A DNA stretch of 7,162 nt from positions 1-7,162 of the forward strand of contig CAMVRH010000044.1 in the NCBI GenBank assembly GCA_947169835.1, given 5' to 3'. Origin of the DNA: an uncultured Lachnospira sp. (GTDB taxonomy: Bacteria > Bacillota > Clostridia > Lachnospirales > Lachnospiraceae). Position numbers and translations under genes: made by a program. The notes beneath the pieces were generated by a model. It saw only the letters and a program-made list of their open reading frames with translations. It was not told the origin of the DNA and made no database searches. Shown piece by piece: positions 6,678 to 7,162 of the stretch (positions within the stretch are counted from its first letter, which is position 1; every line of letters starts with the position of its first letter).

Positions 6678-7162
6678 ATGTCTTCAAAATCATACGACGA
6701 TATGGAGTTTGCAAAACTAGATACCGACAGAGAACTTCGCCAAAATGTGGCGGAGGTAGTTTTCTGCGAAGGAAAAGAAGACGAGCACTTAGTAAAAATC
6801 TTCAGAAGACTTTACGAACAAAATGGACAGGTGCTTGGAACTAGAGCAAGCTCTCATCAGTATGATTTAGTAAAAGAAGTTATTCCAGAAATAGAGTATG
6901 ATGAAACTTCTAGAATCTTGAAAGTTGAAAAAGAAAAAGAACTAATCGGAAATATAGCGATAGTGACAGCCGGCACTGCCGATATAAAAGTGGCAGAGGA
7001 AGCAGCACAGACGGCAGAGTTTCTTGGTGCAAAGGTAAATAGAATCTTTGACGTGGGCGTAAGTGGAATCCACAGACTCTTAGACAAAGAAGACGAGATA
7101 CGAGAGGCAAACGTCGTAATAGCAATAGCCGGCATGGAAGGAGCATTGGCGAGCGTGATAGC
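6678..7162 (+). CDS. larB: Nickel-pincer cofactor biosynthesis protein LarB, N-terminal part (cut by window end)
   Basis: The open frame runs from ATG 6678 off the right edge with no stop, giving 161 residues of a protein usually near 250. LarB is a PurE-like enzyme that carboxylates the pyridinium ring of nicotinic acid adenine dinucleotide and cleaves its phosphoanhydride. This yields the biscarboxylated mononucleotide that LarE and LarC turn into the nickel-pincer cofactor of lactate racemase and related LarA enzymes. Family hallmarks are visible: AEVVFCEGK (25-33), TRAS (55-58), then the start of the AIR-carboxylase-like domain with IAIVTAGTADIKVAEEAA (93-110), FDVGVSGIHRLL (124-135) and ANVVIAIAGMEGALASV (144-160). 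The catalytic cysteine known from the Lactiplantibacillus enzyme (Cys221 there) lies beyond the window, so it cannot be checked. larC or larE may follow downstream. The short first residues differ little from other clostridial LarB proteins, and the start is supported by a good ribosome binding site. Confidence 0.93.
   Translation, partial: MSSKSYDDMEFAKLDTDRELRQNVAEVVFCEGKEDEHLVKIFRRLYEQNGQVLGTRASSHQYDLVKEVIPEIEYDETSRILKVEKEKELIGNIAIVTAGTADIKVAEEAAQTAEFLGAKVNRIFDVGVSGIHRLLDKEDEIREANVVIAIAGMEGALASVI

Noticed and set aside
6857..7146. Two minus-strand open frames of 78-92 codons near the right edge
   Set aside because: They overlap the larB frame, which has clear family motifs. They are low-complexity Ser/Leu-rich shadows.

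Overview
The window is a compact run of seven genes, all on the + strand, from a low-GC Gram-positive anaerobe. Clostridia, perhaps Lachnospiraceae or a relative, is my best guess. It rests on the A/T-rich sequence with AGA and ATA codons, GGAG-type ribosome binding sites, the clostridial look of UvrA and UvrB, and a LarB gene preceded by two small membrane proteins. The taxon is inferred and not proven by the window.

Layout: (1) 3-251, the 3' end of a cation:proton antiporter gene. (2) 285-2267 uvrB and 2268-5150 uvrA, complete and directly abutting; their products recognise bulky DNA lesions and start nucleotide excision repair. (3) 5192-5965, a membrane-anchored extracellular SGNH/GDSL-hydrolase-like protein whose block I serine position is a cysteine. 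(4) 5979-6344 and 6353-6676, two small multi-pass membrane proteins of unknown function. (5) 6678 to the window end, the first two thirds of larB, which starts synthesis of the nickel-pincer nucleotide cofactor of LarA-type racemases.

Gaps between genes are 33, 0, 41, 13, 8 and 1 bases. I see no intrinsic terminator and no convincing promoter in any of them, so all seven genes could lie on one or two transcripts. The tightest groups are uvrB-uvrA and the two small membrane genes with larB. No stretch over 300 bases lacks a gene, and I see no RNA gene, CRISPR array, insertion sequence or prophage gene.

Most of the window is well-known housekeeping biology. The parts worth a second look are the Cys-for-Ser SGNH-like protein and the two small membrane proteins placed just before larB, one of which carries a Glu-His-x-x-His-Gly-Glu cluster at a membrane segment. 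A link between these and nickel or the cofactor is a guess from context only.
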